NCBI GenBank assembly: GCA_013396915.1
Contig: VWZL01000357.1
Coordinates: forward strand, 191,973 to 255,972
Direction: 5' to 3'
Origin: Stercorarius parasiticus
Taxonomy: Eukaryota; Chordata; Aves; Charadriiformes; Stercorariidae
Length of the DNA: 64,000 bases
Part shown: positions 61,442 to 64,000 of the stretch, one piece after another
Numbering within the stretch: the first letter of the stretch is position 1
Layout of the letters: the number at the start of each line of letters is the position of its first letter
Notes under the pieces: model-generated
Databases searched by the model: none
What the model was told of the DNA's origin: nothing
The model's input: only the letters and a program-made list of their open reading frames with translations
Position numbers and translations under genes: made by a program

Positions 61442-64000
61442 CGTTTCTATTATAAGAATACAAAAGAAAACAAAAAAATATTGAAAAAATATTGGCTACG
61501 TTATAATTTAAAACTTGGTACCAACAGGAAAAATGTATGAACTTGTACTACGGCACAACAGTGATTTGGTTCTCCAAGTTAATTCTGACTATGCTCTTTA
61601 GACAGTCCAGCAGAGTCATTCATTCTTTGGGATATCAGATAGGGAAACGAGTTTAGGATTAGATGAAGCACACACCAGAAGTCACTAATGTTGCATAAAA
61701 ATAAATCTAGAAATATGTTTTCTTGATTCTAAAAGTGGCTTAATGATAAAGCCTCATAAATTGCATCCTGGAGGTGGGGGTGGTCATTATTTCCTCTCTC
61801 CATTAAAGTAAGCATGAGAGTGCTGTGAAAGCTGGGAGCATTGCCCAGAAGAAGGACTTTGCTTTCAGGTGAACTTCATAGGTTCAGGGAATTTGAACTG
61901 AGCATAACATTTGAGGCATTAATTGGAGCACTTGTCAAATGTAACATTTTTAGTGCATGATGATGTCTTCATTAATCATGATGATACTATGTGTATGGAA
62001 AGCCAAAATGGAAAGAAAAGCTGAAGAGACCAGATTGCAATTTCTTCACCACCACCACCCCCCCAGGAGGGAAGAGCTTGAGAATTCGGGCTTTATACTC
62101 TCCAGTTTGCAGGATGCTAGGAAATACAGAGTCATGTCCTAATTTTAGATGTGCTTTTTGAGCTCCTGCTGCTATTGTCATTGGCAAGAGTGCTTCCAAA
62201 GTTACACTGTGCACCCCTGCCTACTTATTCATACTCGGTAGTGACACAGAAGGCAATCAAGTTAAAATTAATTTGAGTTTTTACACATAAGAGAGGCTGA
62301 GTCTTTTCTTCCTCCAGCAGAAATATGATTAAGTTTTCTATTTCACTTTGTCCTCGAAACAGGAGATATCCATAAATTATAGCAGCATAAAGGCTTGGCC
62401 TTTTCACATCCAGATAAAGCATCCATTTGAAGAACGTTCTTAATTTCTTCAGCCCATTGAAGAGATGCTCTGCTTTTCCCAATGGGTCCTTTGACTCTTC
62501 AAACTCACTCTTTCAGTTTAGTTGCTTACCTAATATGACACTGATGCTTTCATTTATCTCATTTGTGGTAAGTGAAAGGTCTTGTCAATAGGGATTTGGT
62601 ACATCTTAAAGTTTCACTAAGACTTCTTTCCCTTTTTAATGAAATCGTTTCCTAATACTCAGTCTTTTTATAGTGTCACGTTGAGCTGACAAGAAATTGT
62701 TTCTTTTCAAGGGTTCAGAGACTTTTCCCAAGGTAGCTACATCTCAATCAACACAGAAAATAGTCTTGCAAAATGTTTTTGCAATTTTAAAGGGCCAGAG
62801 GTCTCAGTAGCTCCTTGCTATGATGGTAAGAGGTGACTCAGAACCTGTAACGGGAGTGTGCCAGATTTAATTAAAGGTTAGTTTGTTCCAATATGCTTTG
62901 TGTGAAGTATTGCAACTGAAACATACAACCTCTTCAAAAGGCTTGAGAAGGAAGTTGCCTGCTAGAAGTGGGCAGGAACCATGTTACTTACAGGGAAACA
63001 GATGCAGTTGTAGAAACAAGGAGGTGACTAGCCTGTGTGTCCAGCATTATCATGGAAACGGTTGCCGACTGGTGCTGTTGGACAGTCCTGAGAGAGTGAA
63101 CACCAGTATGGAAGCTACCAATGCTTCTACTGGGAGCACTGGAGGCCTGCTCACGGTGACCTTGGGCATAGCTGCAGCGGCCCATGGCTTTCAGGGGGAA
63201 GGGTCATACCATCTGCACCTACGCCAGCCAGATGGACTGCCCAAGGCAAAGACCAGAGGGGAGCAAAGGAACCAGGAAAAGAGGGTGCTCTGTCTGGCAC
63301 ACCAGGTAATGGGTGGCTTCCTCACATACCCCAAACTGTCTTTTCCTGACATGCATTGTCACCTTAAAGACATTGTCACTGATCGGTGTCAGTGTAGCCA
63401 AAAAGATTAACTAGGAGATTTGGTAATTTATTTAAGATCATATCGGCAAAGAAAATATTTGCTTTTCATCCTTCTTCAAGACACTTTGTAGTACTTTACT
63501 GTATAATAAGGCATGGAAGCACTCTTACCTCAGTTACGTAGGCATCAAATTGAGGCACAGAAAGACCTAATGATCCTAAACACAGGAATCTGTTTAGGAT
63601 CTTACCTATTTCACATGTCAGTGCCCTAATCCACACCCCGTGGTTCCAGCCACACGGGAGTCGGTTCTCTGTATATCAGCAGATGCAGCTTTGCCTTTGT
63701 CCTTTGCAGTAACCTAATTCTACAACCAGCTGCAGAAGAGGCCTAGAAGCCTAGGGGATAATGAATTTGTAGAAGTTTATGTCCCTAACAAGATGTTTCA
63801 CCAGTCATAAGTTATTGCAGCATGCAATTCTAGTCTTTAGTTACAAAGTGTGAACCTAGTGAGGATGTTAGCACATCGTACTAGTCCAGCTCTCATTTAG
63901 AGCAGGAAAAACCTTAGGGAGAAAATTTTTCAGCTTCTTATGAAATAAATGGGCTTTCTCCTGTAGGCAAAAGGAGAATAAAAGGAAAATATTTTTACAT
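61442..64000. other. Non-coding DNA to the window end; one EGF-like trace
   Basis: No transposon recognised. A C-rich short run (CCACCACCACCCCCCCAGG) is at about 62048-62066. A plus-strand frame of 175 codons, 62883-63410, contains a faint EGF-like pattern (see 62982-63065). The remaining frames on either strand are short and without motifs. Confidence 0.4.
62982..63065 (+). pseudogene. Possible decayed EGF-like domain
   Basis: Within the 62883-63410 frame, residues 34-61 carry cysteines at 34, 41, 43, 52 and 61. The final pair has the spacing C-x8-C with YHGNGC, like the last EGF loop (YHGERC-type) of EGF-receptor ligands, and a hydrophobic run LLTVTLGIAAAA follows at residues 89-100, where such ligands have a membrane segment. 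But the CxC before the last loop is missing one cysteine, there is no signal peptide, and other residues do not fit. If real it would be an old pseudogene or exon; chance is the more likely explanation. Confidence 0.15.

Noticed and set aside
1..64000. CRISPR array, operon, toxin system or other prokaryotic feature
   Set aside because: No regularly spaced repeats, no Shine-Dalgarno-led gene series and no long coding frames. The transposon content is avian nuclear DNA.

Overview
The window looks like gene-poor nuclear DNA from a bird, either intergenic or deep inside a large intron. Three things point to a bird. There are about ten fragments of CR1, the dominant avian non-LTR retrotransposon, several with the diagnostic 3' end (the word TTCCAACC followed by repeats of ATTCTATG). 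There are three solo LTRs of a type that I recognise from bird genomes. There is no L1 or Alu and no bacterial gene organisation. The sequence cannot settle the species. I find no convincing protein-coding exon, rRNA or functional tRNA gene. Open reading frames are short (longest 244 codons, inside an LTR on the antisense side), and most of the rest are what AT-rich non-coding DNA gives by chance.

Layout. 1-109: 3' tip of a CR1 cut by the window edge. 110-4676: unique DNA. 4677-4819: CR1 3' end, minus strand. 7080-8680: a very old, minus-strand CR1-superfamily ORF2 remnant (reverse transcriptase at the low-coordinate end, endonuclease at the high end). About 11440-11820: a second old CR1 remnant, plus strand. 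15881-16855: a younger CR1 with a recognisable reverse-transcriptase core. 26100-26354: CR1 3' end. 32622-33514 and 33580-33910: two CR1 copies of different subfamilies almost end to end. About 36300-36902: a truncated solo LTR. 38054-38150: CR1 3' end, minus strand. 40155-40797: an internally deleted CR1 in which endonuclease is joined directly to the end of reverse transcriptase. 42188-42910: a 361-bp direct duplication around a single N, inside a solo LTR (42214-43170). 43190-44294: a second internally deleted CR1, ORF1 joined to ORF2. 47590-48170: an old minus-strand CR1 3' part. 50611-50820: CR1 3' end. 60378-61441: a nearly complete solo LTR of the same family as the one at 36.3-36.9 kb, with five 45-49 bp tandem modules. 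The rest is single-copy-looking DNA.

Nothing here works as a set of cooperating genes. The content is a record of transposition: at least three age layers of CR1 (ancient amniote-type, intermediate, recent) plus solo LTRs left by recombination of proviruses. I did not find an undescribed biological system. The points most worth following are the probable false duplication at 42.2-42.9 kb, the two CR1 copies with precise internal deletions, RFX-type X-box palindromes in otherwise unique DNA (especially 53357-53370), a CpG-rich island at 49.47-49.69 kb, and a faint EGF-like remnant near 63.0 kb.
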